The notes under the pieces: generated by a model
What the model saw: the letters and a program-made list of their open reading frames with translations, nothing else
Database searches by the model: none
Told to the model about the DNA's origin: nothing
Shown here: positions 15,517 to 25,100 of the stretch, piece by piece
Layout: each line of letters starts with the position of its first letter
Numbering within the stretch: the first letter of the stretch is position 1
Made by a program: the position numbers and the translations under genes
Source of the DNA: CAYNTS01 sp964400495
GTDB taxonomy: Bacteria; Fidelibacterota; Marinisomatia; SCGC-AAA003-L08; D37C17
Direction: 5' to 3'
Length of the DNA: 61,317 nt
Assembly: GCA_964400495.1 (NCBI GenBank)
Contig: CAYNTS010000004.1
Span: 1-61,317, forward strand

Positions 15517-16378
15517 GTTGCATAAAATTATCCTCATTTCAATGTACTCAATTTTGCTATTATTTTCAGTTTTGGTAGTATTAAAAGCGGGTTCATATTA
15601 TGTTACATCTCAATTAGAACGACCATATTTAGATACCCATCAAAATTGGAGGCCAAGTGGGTTGTATGGTCATGGACTTGGAATAATTGGAAGTTTTTTT
15701 ATTTTACTTTTACTTGTTTATTCAATTCGTAAACGTGTTGAAATTTTAAAAAATTTTGGCACATTAAGAATTTGGTTGAATTATCATATTTTCTTTGGAA
15801 TTGCAGGACCATTGTTAATTATTTTTCACACGACTTTTAAATTCAATGGTATTGTTTCCTTATCGTTTTGGTCAATGATTGCTGTGGCAATTTCGGGATT
15901 CATTGGGCGATATATTTATATTCAGATTCCGCGAGCAAGAGATGGAGTAGAACTCAATATAAATGAAATCGAATCTTTACATAATAACTTATGCGATGAT
16001 CTTGAAAATAAGTATGGATTAACAAATTCTGATTTAGAAAAAATTGAACAATTAGCACATTCAATTGGAGAGCATCCAAGTATTCTTAAAATTTTATTGT
16101 TAATGCCAATTCAAAGTCTTACTATTCGCTTCAAAATAAATAAAATTTTAAGGAAATCACTAGATCATATTAAAGTTGATAAATTTCATCTCAAACGATT
16201 ACGAAAACTTATGCTTCAAAAAGCTACTTTATCAAAAAGAATTGCAATATTGGATGATATTCATAGATTTTTCCATTATTGGCATATTATCCATAAGCCA
16301 TTTGCTTATATTATGATTCTTGTAATGATTTTACATACTAGTGTTGCAGTCTATATGGGATTTACATGGATATTTTAA
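15509..16378 (+). CDS. Polytopic membrane protein, probable b-type cytochrome subunit
   Basis: I take the ATG at 15509, which overlaps the previous stop, rather than an in-frame TTG at 15473. The 289-residue product has about five membrane helices. His residues placed in or next to helices (GLYGHGLG, LNYHIFFG, IIFHTTFK, WHIIHKPF, MILHTSVAV) could bind two b hemes, as in ferric-reductase-like or cytochrome b membrane subunits. A cytoplasmic or periplasmic helical insert of about 100 residues (ELNINEIES to DDIHRFF) separates helices 4 and 5. Its position between two flavoproteins and the multiheme cytochromes suggests it moves electrons across the inner membrane. Heme binding is inferred, not shown. 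Confidence 0.72.
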   Translation: MGKLHKIILISMYSILLLFSVLVVLKAGSYYVTSQLERPYLDTHQNWRPSGLYGHGLGIIGSFFILLLLVYSIRKRVEILKNFGTLRIWLNYHIFFGIAGPLLIIFHTTFKFNGIVSLSFWSMIAVAISGFIGRYIYIQIPRARDGVELNINEIESLHNNLCDDLENKYGLTNSDLEKIEQLAHSIGEHPSILKILLLMPIQSLTIRFKINKILRKSLDHIKVDKFHLKRLRKLMLQKATLSKRIAILDDIHRFFHYWHIIHKPFAYIMILVMILHTSVAVYMGFTWIF

Positions 16379-17688
16379 GCATAAATCAAAATATTGCAAC
16401 TGGAATACTTGGTTTAATAATAATAATAATATTTGTAATTCCATATTTATGGAGTGTAAAAAAGAAAGAAAGAATTACATTATCAACCTTATCTGAATCA
16501 GAAAAGGCAGGACGAAATACTCCACTTATGCAACATCCTCAATTTAATCTGTCGGCATGTATTGGGTGTGGTATTTGTACACAAGTTTGTCCTGAAGGAG
16601 ATGTATTAGGTTTGATAAATGGTAAAGTTGCAATTATTAATGGTGCACATTGTATTGGCATTGGAGAATGTGCTAGGCAATGTCCAATAGGTGCTATTTC
16701 AATTGGGATGGGTGATATTTCAACTCGAGAAGATATCCCTCAGTTAAACACAGAATATGAATCAAGTGTGCCTGGGGTTTATGTAATTGGTGAATTAGGA
16801 GGAATGGCATTAATACGTAATGCAATTGACCAAGGAACTCAAGTTGTTGATACTATAAAACAAAGAAATGGTGTGAAAAATGAACCCGATGATGTGTTGA
16901 TAGTTGGTGCAGGTCCGTCAGGTTTATCAGCAGCATTACGATGTATTGAAAAGGATATTGGCTTTAGAATTATAGACCAAGGTGAACCTGGTGGTACTAT
17001 TTTACAATACCCACGACGTAAACTGACAATGGTGCAAAAAATCCATTTACCTATGTATGGAGATTTATCCAAGTTAGAGTATTCAAAAGAAGAACTATTA
17101 GATATTTGGTATGATGTAATTGACAAACATCAATTGCCAATTCAAAGTAATCATAAATTATTATCTGTTCGTAAAAATGGGACAGGATATTTTTCTGAAA
17201 CATCACAAGGTGATATCCACAGTAAGAATATTATTTTAGCACTAGGGCGCAGAGGTACTCCACGGAAATTAGGCATACCCGGCGAAGAATTATCCAAAGT
17301 TATGTATAAACTAATGGATGCTGCAACGTACCAAGACAAGCATATATTAATTGTTGGTGGGGGTGACTCTGCAATTGAAGCTGCAATTGGTTTGTCCAAA
17401 CAAAAAGGAAATACAGTAACAATTTCTTATCGTAAAGAAGCATTTTTTAGAATTAAAAAGAAAAATCAAGAACGAATAGAAGATAAATTTTCAAAAAAAT
17501 ATATAAGTGTATTATTCAATTCAAATCCAAAATTAATTGCAGAAAATTCAGTTACCATAGAGCAAGAGGGCAATCAACTTGAAATAGAGAATGATTATGT
17601 ATTTATTTTTGCTGGAGGAGAATTACCATTTCCTTTGCTAAACAAAATTGGCATTGAATTTGGACGTAAAAATAAGGTTATGGTATGA
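16366..17688 (+). CDS. Membrane-anchored ferredoxin-flavin NAD(P) oxidoreductase
   Basis: A 440-residue protein: N-terminal helix (about residues 8-28), then a dicluster ferredoxin region with ACIGCGICTQVCP (full CxxCxxCxxxCP) and HCIGIGECARQCP, where the second Cys position is Ile, then a thioredoxin-reductase-like domain with VLIVGAGPSGLSAA (FAD) and ILIVGGGDSAIEAA (NAD(P)H) and FIFAGGELPF near the end. No CxxC of thioredoxin reductase is seen. It overlaps both neighbours (13 and 4 bases). Role inferred: links a low-potential donor or NAD(P)H to the membrane cytochrome. The missing fourth Cys of the second cluster may be normal in this subfamily, where CxGxGxCxxxCP is common. Confidence 0.86.
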   Translation: MDILSINQNIATGILGLIIIIIFVIPYLWSVKKKERITLSTLSESEKAGRNTPLMQHPQFNLSACIGCGICTQVCPEGDVLGLINGKVAIINGAHCIGIGECARQCPIGAISIGMGDISTREDIPQLNTEYESSVPGVYVIGELGGMALIRNAIDQGTQVVDTIKQRNGVKNEPDDVLIVGAGPSGLSAALRCIEKDIGFRIIDQGEPGGTILQYPRRKLTMVQKIHLPMYGDLSKLEYSKEELLDIWYDVIDKHQLPIQSNHKLLSVRKNGTGYFSETSQGDIHSKNIILALGRRGTPRKLGIPGEELSKVMYKLMDAATYQDKHILIVGGGDSAIEAAIGLSKQKGNTVTISYRKEAFFRIKKKNQERIEDKFSKKYISVLFNSNPKLIAENSVTIEQEGNQLEIENDYVFIFAGGELPFPLLNKIGIEFGRKNKVMV

Positions 17689-19313
17689 GGATTTTGATTT
17701 TGAGTATTTTTTTATCCATATCATTTTCACAATTTTCACCTGGTGATCTTGCAATACCTCATGCATATATAGAAGGCAATAAATTTTGTCAGGATTGCCA
17801 CTCAAAAGGTAAAGTTGTTGATAACGATGATTGCCTGAGTTGCCACTCAATCATTAAATCTAAAATAGATAACTCTAGAGGGTACCATGGAAATCTTGAA
17901 GATAATAGTTGTTCTTTGTGTCACTCTGACCATAATGGGTTGGAGTTTAAAATGATTTATTGGAAAAATGGTAAAGACAATTTTGATCATAATAAAACAT
18001 CGTATGATTTAGTTGATAAACATCAGAATATAGATTGTGAAAAATGTCATAATGAAAAATTTATTAAATCTGAAGATGTTGTTAATTGGGAAATTGACTC
18101 AAGACAATCAAATTTTTTAAATAGAACATATTTGGGATTGGTGAACGAATGTAGTTCGTGTCATAATGATGTGCATGAAAGTAAACTTTCAAGTAAATGT
18201 GTAGACTGCCATGATGTAAAAGGCTGGGAAACTGCAAGTCGTCAATTTAATCATGATAAAACAGAATATCCACTTACAGAAAAACATTTAGAGGTAGATT
18301 GCGTTAAATGTCATTTTAAACAACAAGAACCCGAAAAAATAGATTTAACATTCCAAAATTATTATGGAAAAAAATGTGTAGATTGTCATACCGATGTACA
18401 TCAAAACCAATTTACTGAAAATTGCAGTCAGTGTCATACGACTAAGAGTTGGAAGTTGCCGCTTCCATATAACCACGAGGTTAGTTTCTCCTCTACTCTG
18501 ATAGAATCGCATGTAAATGTGTCTTGTTTACAATGTCATTTCTCTGGCGAAAACCATGATGTTATAAATCCTGGCATAACACTGACTGCTGAAAATCGAT
18601 GTTTAGCTTGCCATGAAGATAAACATAAAAATGAATTTGGTGCAAAGTGTAATGATTGCCATAATTATACAAATTGGAAAGAAGTTAATTCCTTTGATCA
18701 CAATTCAACAAAGTTTAAACTGCAGGGGAAACATGAAAATACTGAATGTTTAAAATGTCATAAACCCGAAAAAACAAAATCATTAGAATTTGATTTTTGT
18801 GGAAGATGTCATGAAGATAGGCATGCAAATCAATTTAATAAATATGAAAACACTTTAGATTGTGGGGCATGTCATAATGAAAATAATTGGACACCATCAT
18901 ATTATTCAATTGAAACTCACCAAACTTCCAACTTTAAATTAGAAGGTGCACATCTAGCAGTACCCTGTTTTAAATGTCACCAACCATCTTCTGAATATGA
19001 CAATACAGTACAATATATTTTTCAAGATTTAAAATGTCAAACTTGTCATACCGATATACATTATTCTCAATTTGAAGAAAAAGTTAATAATTCAGATTGT
19101 ACTTCTTGCCATTCAGTTGAACAGTGGAAAATAATTAATTTTGATCATTCAAATACAACATTTCCGTTAGATGGTGAACATTTGAAGGTAGAATGTAAGA
19201 AATGTCATTTTCCAGAAATGATTTTTGTAAATAACTCATTTGAATCATTTGTTAGATATAAACCAATCAACCATGGTTGTTCAGATTGTCATAGTTTTGA
19301 GGATTTTAAATGA
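17685..19313 (+). CDS. Multiheme c-type cytochrome, 20 CxxCH sites
   Basis: A 542-residue exported protein with a signal peptide (RILILSIFLSISFSQ) and 20 CxxCH heme sites, about one per 26 residues after the signal. The hemes are embedded in a repeat of the form W----FDH--T-F-L-G-H----C--CH, with DIHxNQF or DVHxNQF segments after every third or so site; the His in FDH and GxH are likely axial ligands. No catalytic domain (no NrfA-type CxxCK, no OTR or MtrC-like folds) is visible. Starts with an ATGA overlap with the flavoprotein. Likely periplasmic electron wire in the conduit encoded by this operon. Confidence 0.93.
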   Translation: MRILILSIFLSISFSQFSPGDLAIPHAYIEGNKFCQDCHSKGKVVDNDDCLSCHSIIKSKIDNSRGYHGNLEDNSCSLCHSDHNGLEFKMIYWKNGKDNFDHNKTSYDLVDKHQNIDCEKCHNEKFIKSEDVVNWEIDSRQSNFLNRTYLGLVNECSSCHNDVHESKLSSKCVDCHDVKGWETASRQFNHDKTEYPLTEKHLEVDCVKCHFKQQEPEKIDLTFQNYYGKKCVDCHTDVHQNQFTENCSQCHTTKSWKLPLPYNHEVSFSSTLIESHVNVSCLQCHFSGENHDVINPGITLTAENRCLACHEDKHKNEFGAKCNDCHNYTNWKEVNSFDHNSTKFKLQGKHENTECLKCHKPEKTKSLEFDFCGRCHEDRHANQFNKYENTLDCGACHNENNWTPSYYSIETHQTSNFKLEGAHLAVPCFKCHQPSSEYDNTVQYIFQDLKCQTCHTDIHYSQFEEKVNNSDCTSCHSVEQWKIINFDHSNTTFPLDGEHLKVECKKCHFPEMIFVNNSFESFVRYKPINHGCSDCHSFEDFK

Positions 19314-20068
19314 AAACTCAAAAAGGATTAATTGCAATTTCTGGTTTAATCGCTTTTTCCTTCAGTGAAGAAAAAGTAAATGTTATTTTGTCTAATTCAA
19401 ATGAAGTATTGGAATGTGAAGTATGCCATACTTCTGATAGTTGGAATACCATATTATTAGATGGTTTTAATCATTCTGATGCAAATTATGAGTTAATTGG
19501 ACAACATGCTAATATTAAGTGTAAACAATGCCATACTGGACAATTGATAGATGAAATACATACGTTTACAATTCAAGATTATGCTTGCTTTGATTGCCAC
19601 ACTGATATTCATAAAAATCAATTTAACTTAAATCCAAATTGTGAAAAGTGCCATAATTATGATGAATGGTCACCATCAACATTTTCAATTGAAGAACATA
19701 CTAAGACAGATTTTTCATTAACTGGTGCACATGTTGCAACACCATGTAGTAAATGCCATTTCAAAAATAAAGAAAATTATGTTGTTTACACTATTTTAAA
19801 TGCAAAATGTAATGATTGCCATGATGATGTACATAATAATCAATTTAGAAGTAATGTTTATTTTTGTAGCGATTGTCACTCAACGCAAAATTGGAATATA
19901 GATAATTTTGATCATGATAAAACTCAATATCCATTAGATGGCGAACATTTTAATGTTTCTTGTGATAAATGCCACTTTTCAAAATCAAACCAATATGTTG
20001 AATTTATTGTGTATAAACCGATAAAACATGATTGTATTGATTGCCATAATTTGAAAGATGAAGGATAA
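19310..20068 (+). CDS. Multiheme c-type cytochrome, 9 CxxCH sites
   Basis: A 252-residue protein, ATGA overlap with the 20-heme gene. The N-terminus KGLIAISGLIAFSFSEE is a short signal-like segment. Nine CxxCH sites occur in the same repeat layout as the C-terminal half of the 20-heme protein (WSPSTFSIEEH, LTGAH, FDHDKT-YPLDGEH, then a final C-DCH), so the two are paralogues, this one about half-size. Probably a periplasmic partner in the same chain. Confidence 0.92.
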   Translation: MKTQKGLIAISGLIAFSFSEEKVNVILSNSNEVLECEVCHTSDSWNTILLDGFNHSDANYELIGQHANIKCKQCHTGQLIDEIHTFTIQDYACFDCHTDIHKNQFNLNPNCEKCHNYDEWSPSTFSIEEHTKTDFSLTGAHVATPCSKCHFKNKENYVVYTILNAKCNDCHDDVHNNQFRSNVYFCSDCHSTQNWNIDNFDHDKTQYPLDGEHFNVSCDKCHFSKSNQYVEFIVYKPIKHDCIDCHNLKDEG

Positions 20069-22100
20069 AGTTGTGAAATATCCTTTAGGTTTGTTCATAT
20101 TTATAAGTTTTGCTTTTTCAGATGAAACAGATTCATTAAAAACTGTAGCTGGGTATAGTTGCAGCGCATGTCATATTGAAAGTGGATGGACTCCAATTTC
20201 CCCCAGTGATTTTAGTCATAATTTTACGCCATTCCCATTAACAGGATTTCATAGATATACAGATTGCGTTACGTGTCATACTGGCAACACTTTAGAGGAA
20301 AGACATACGTTTAATACCTTATCTCAAAATTGTTATGAATGTCATTTGGATATTCATAATTCACAAATGGGTAATTTTTGCCAAGACTGTCACATAACAC
20401 GAAGTTGGGATGTGACTTCGCAACAATTTAGACATGAAACAACTGCATTTCCACTTTTAGGTGCACATAGATTTGTAGATTGTCAATCATGCCATGAATC
20501 TGCAAATTTGGGAGATTATTTTGGTGAAAGTACAGATTGTGAATCTTGCCATTTAGAAGATTACCAAGCAACATTTGAACCACCGCATGAAGAACAAATA
20601 TTTTTAGCAGAAGATTGTGTTTCTTGTCACGATGCTACAATATGGGAAAATACAAATTTTGAACATGATTTAAATTCTAATAACTGCAATGAATGTCATT
20701 TAGCAAATTATAATGATGCATTGGTGATTGCTCCTGACCATGAATCATTTCCTCAAGAATGTGAAACATGCCATATTACTACATCGTGGCAAGAGAGCAT
20801 TTTTGACCACAACCTAACTGATTTTCCTCTTGAATTTTCACATGAGTTAACAGATTGTTCACTATGCCATATTGATAGTTATCAAAATACGGATACAAAT
20901 TGCCAATCTTGTCACCAAGATGATTATGTGGCTACAGAAAATCCTGTTCACTCAGATCAAGTGTATTTAGAAGATGAGTGTGCGACATGCCATAGTGCAG
21001 TTGGTTGGGACGATATTTTATTTGACCACGTATTTACTTCAGAAAATTGTAATTCATGCCACAATGCAAATTATGAAATTGCAAATATTAATGTGGAAGG
21101 TCATGAAGAATTCCCAGAAGATTGTACAACGTGTCATACTACTCAAAATTGGCAAGAAAATATTTTTGACCATAATGATACATCCTTTAGATTAGAGTAC
21201 TCGCATTTACAAGTTGATTGTATTGACTGCCATGCAGAAGAATATATTACAACAGATACAAGATGTGAATCTTGCCATTTAGAATCTTTCAACATGACAA
21301 ATTCTCCTTCCCATATTGATGAGTTATTTGTTGCTTCTGAATGTGCAAATTGCCATAATGCAGATAAATGGAATGTATCTATATTCAACCACAATTTAAG
21401 TGAGTTTAAGCTCGAGGGTAAACACATTGATGCAGATTGTAGTTCATGTCATACCCATGGTTATAATGAAACTACTCATGAGTGCAGTATTTGTCATCTA
21501 GAAGAATATTCAACAACAACAGACCCAACCCATTCAGATATGATTTACCTGCCAAATGATTGTGCAAATTGCCATACACCAGAAAATTGGAATAACAGCT
21601 ATTCTCATGATTTATCAATTATAAATTGCAGTACATGTCACAAACTAGAATTATTTAATGCAAATATTAATGTTGAAGGTCACTCAGAATTATTTAGTAA
21701 TTGTACAGAGTGCCATAATGCAAATGATTGGAATGAAATTAATTTTTCGCATGATTTATTTAATATTTCTAAAGGTGAGCATAATAAATGGGATAGTTGC
21801 AATGATTGTCATATATATAATTCATATTTTACATTTTCTTGTGATGGTAATTGCCATTCTCACAATCAACCCACAATGTATGAAAAACACTGCAATAATG
21901 ATAATGCACAATGTATTTCATGTCCAGAATTGGGTCTTGATTATCAAAATTTAAACTGGGAAGATGATGGGTCATTTTTCCTTCAATGTTTAATGTGCCA
22001 TCCCAATGGAAAAGAAGATGGACATTGTGAGGAAAAAGATAGATTTAAATCGTCTAGATTGATAAAATTTCAAAAGAATGGAAGAAGAGAGGTTAAGTAA
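20058..22100 (+). CDS. Multiheme c-type cytochrome, 24 CxxCH sites plus one CX3CH
   Basis: A 680-residue protein with signal-like N-terminus (YPLGLFIFISFAFSDE). Twenty-four CxxCH sites; near the C-terminus CDGNCH is a CX3CH site and CISCP is a CxxC without His. The repeat unit is about 70 residues: C--CH--EDY--T--P-H--Q-YL---C--CH----W----FDH, L-F-L---H---DC--CH. Residues roughly 165-373 are encoded by a 629-bp block apparently identical to one in the following gene (see repeats). The C-terminal module (W--C-DCH, SCDGNCHSHN, CLMCHPNG) is shared with the next two cytochromes. Overlaps both neighbours. Confidence 0.93.
   Translation: MKDKVVKYPLGLFIFISFAFSDETDSLKTVAGYSCSACHIESGWTPISPSDFSHNFTPFPLTGFHRYTDCVTCHTGNTLEERHTFNTLSQNCYECHLDIHNSQMGNFCQDCHITRSWDVTSQQFRHETTAFPLLGAHRFVDCQSCHESANLGDYFGESTDCESCHLEDYQATFEPPHEEQIFLAEDCVSCHDATIWENTNFEHDLNSNNCNECHLANYNDALVIAPDHESFPQECETCHITTSWQESIFDHNLTDFPLEFSHELTDCSLCHIDSYQNTDTNCQSCHQDDYVATENPVHSDQVYLEDECATCHSAVGWDDILFDHVFTSENCNSCHNANYEIANINVEGHEEFPEDCTTCHTTQNWQENIFDHNDTSFRLEYSHLQVDCIDCHAEEYITTDTRCESCHLESFNMTNSPSHIDELFVASECANCHNADKWNVSIFNHNLSEFKLEGKHIDADCSSCHTHGYNETTHECSICHLEEYSTTTDPTHSDMIYLPNDCANCHTPENWNNSYSHDLSIINCSTCHKLELFNANINVEGHSELFSNCTECHNANDWNEINFSHDLFNISKGEHNKWDSCNDCHIYNSYFTFSCDGNCHSHNQPTMYEKHCNNDNAQCISCPELGLDYQNLNWEDDGSFFLQCLMCHPNGKEDGHCEEKDRFKSSRLIKFQKNGRREVK
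20547..21175 (+). repeat. 629-bp direct repeat, copy 1 (in the 24-heme cytochrome gene)
   Basis: Compared by eye line by line, 20547-21175 matches 23249-23877 with no difference found; bases just outside both ends differ. It encodes eight complete CxxCH sites and the second half of a ninth. Flanking parts of the two genes are homologous but clearly diverged. Confidence 0.9.
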
Positions 22101-25100
22101 TGAAAAAAATAATGTTTAGCATACTACTTTTAGTAAGTACATCAACAATAAATACGCAATATTATTCTCAATTGGGAGATATAAATGAAGATGAAATTGT
22201 GAATATTCTCGATATTGTAATTATTGTAGATTGTATAATGAATCCCAATGTTAATTTTCCCCAATATATGGAAACTTCTGACATCAATGTTGATGGCATT
22301 ATTAATATATTAGATATTATTTATATTGTATCCAGTATTGTTGGAAATGATTGTGATAATGGCTATTTTCCCTGTGAGAATAATTCTAATGAGTGTTGTT
22401 TAGAACCTAACTATCATGTAATGTCACCAAATTTTTATCTTGATGATGCACATGCTGAAGTTGGATGTGCTGATTGTCACGATGGTGGGGAATTTTCAGA
22501 TACAGAAACAAATTGTGAATCTTGCCACATGTTGGAATATCTAAATACAACTTCTCCAAATCATTCAGACCAAGTCTATATTCATTATCAATGTGATTTA
22601 TGCCATACTGCAACAGGATGGGATACTATAGTGTTTACCCATGATTTAACAAATTATGCATGTTCATTCTGTCATAATGCTGATTTAATTGATGCAAACC
22701 AAAATGTAACTCAACATGAAGCATTGCCAAATCAATGTACTACATGTCATTTAAGTACAACTTGGAATGAATTAGCATTTAACCATAATCAAACAAATTA
22801 TCCATTGGAAGGGTTGCATTCAGAGGCATTATGTACTGGTTGTCACGGTGAGGGATTTAATAATGTTCAAACAGAATGTACTCATTGCCACATAGAAGAT
22901 TATGATTTAACAACCGATCCAAACCATGGTGAACAAATATTCTTATCAGAAGACTGTGAGGGCTGTCATTCTCCCTTCGGTTGGGAAGAAATAGAATTTA
23001 CTCATGAATCTACAACTGAATCGTGTAATTCGTGTCATAGTTTTAATTATGAAATTGCAAATCAAACAATTTTAGACCATGAGAATTTTTCTTCCAATTG
23101 TACAGATTGTCATGTAACAACTACTTGGCAAGAGTCAGTTTTTGATCATGATAATACAAATTTCCAACTTCTTGATTCTCATCTTAACATTGATTGTAGT
23201 GATTGTCATACAGATCTATATGTTGGTACACCTCAAAATTGCGATGGATGCCATTTAGAAGATTACCAAGCAACATTTGAACCACCGCATGAAGAACAAA
23301 TATTTTTAGCAGAAGATTGTGTTTCTTGTCACGATGCTACAATATGGGAAAATACAAATTTTGAACATGATTTAAATTCTAATAACTGCAATGAATGTCA
23401 TTTAGCAAATTATAATGATGCATTGGTGATTGCTCCTGACCATGAATCATTTCCTCAAGAATGTGAAACATGCCATATTACTACATCGTGGCAAGAGAGC
23501 ATTTTTGACCACAACCTAACTGATTTTCCTCTTGAATTTTCACATGAGTTAACAGATTGTTCACTATGCCATATTGATAGTTATCAAAATACGGATACAA
23601 ATTGCCAATCTTGTCACCAAGATGATTATGTGGCTACAGAAAATCCTGTTCACTCAGATCAAGTGTATTTAGAAGATGAGTGTGCGACATGCCATAGTGC
23701 AGTTGGTTGGGACGATATTTTATTTGACCACGTATTTACTTCAGAAAATTGTAATTCATGCCACAATGCAAATTATGAAATTGCAAATATTAATGTGGAA
23801 GGTCATGAAGAATTCCCAGAAGATTGTACAACGTGTCATACTACTCAAAATTGGCAAGAAAATATTTTTGACCATAACACTACAAATTTTGAATTAATTG
23901 GAAATCATATTGAAACAGATTGTAGTGCATGCCATAGTCATGGTTTTGAAAATACAACTACTGAATGTTCAATTTGTCATTTAGAAGATTATTCAAATAC
24001 AGAAAATCCACCCCATACTGATGAAATATATTTACCAAACGAATGTGATCAATGTCATTCACCTAATGATTGGAATAATGAGTTTATTCACGATGAATCA
24101 ATAGTAATGTGTAATACATGTCATAAAATGGATTTGATTAATGCAAATGATAATATTGATGGACATGGAGATTTATCAATTAATTGTACGGAGTGCCATA
24201 ATACAGATAACTGGGCTCAAGTTACTTTTAATCATGATGAAACGAATTATCCGTTAACGGGGATGCATCAAAATACTCAATGTTCTTCATGTCATACAGA
24301 AAGTTTTCAAAATACATCAAACTTATGTGAAAACTGCCATGAAGATAATTATTTTGAAACGACTAATCCAATTCATAATCAACAAATATACATAATTACA
24401 GAATGTGAAGGATGTCACACTACAACTAATTGGTCGGAATCCATTTATTCTCATGCCGAAGAATCTGAGTGCTACTCTTGTCATCAATTTGATTTTGTAA
24501 GCGCTATACCAAATCATACTGACTATGAAGTTGATTGTATGAGTTGTCATTTAGGTACAGATACTTGGGATGGGGCTGGCTTTGACCACGAGTCAACAGT
24601 TGATGCCTGTATTTCTTGTCATGAAGATGACCAAATTTATGCAATTGAAAATATAGTTGGTCATGATGGTTTCCTAGATAATTGTGTAGAATGTCATATA
24701 ACAGATAGTTGGACAGAAAATGTATTTGACCATAATTTAACCACATTTCCATTGTTAGATTCACATGGTGGTCTTGAATGTACGGAATGTCATATTACAG
24801 GTTTTGATTATGAAACAATGCCTACAGAATGTGAATTCTGTCATTTTAATGAATATTTAAATACAACTAATCCAGTACATTGGGAACAAGAATATGTTGT
24901 TGATAATTGTGATGAGTGCCATAACGCAACTACATGGATAAATATCATTTTTGATCATAATTTAACTGAAGCTGATTGTTTCAACTGTCATCAGGTAGAT
25001 TTCTCTCAAGCAACAAATCCTGATCACTCAGATTTAAGTAATGATTGTGAACTTTGCCATAATAGTACCAGTAATTGGCAAGATGCAGTTTTTAACCATG

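Noticed and set aside
21890..21945. CISCPELG near the end of the 24-heme protein as a heme site
   Set aside because: It has CxxC but Pro in place of His, and no His close by at the right place, so it was not counted.
20547..23877. Transposon or insertion sequence as cause of the 629-bp repeat
   Set aside because: No terminal inverted repeats, no transposase, and the block begins and ends inside heme-coding units in frame.
20974..23897. Repeated second-frame ORFs inside the cytochrome genes (20974-21195 and 23676-23897)
   Set aside because: They are alike only because they lie in the 629-bp duplicated block; they have no ribosome site or family.
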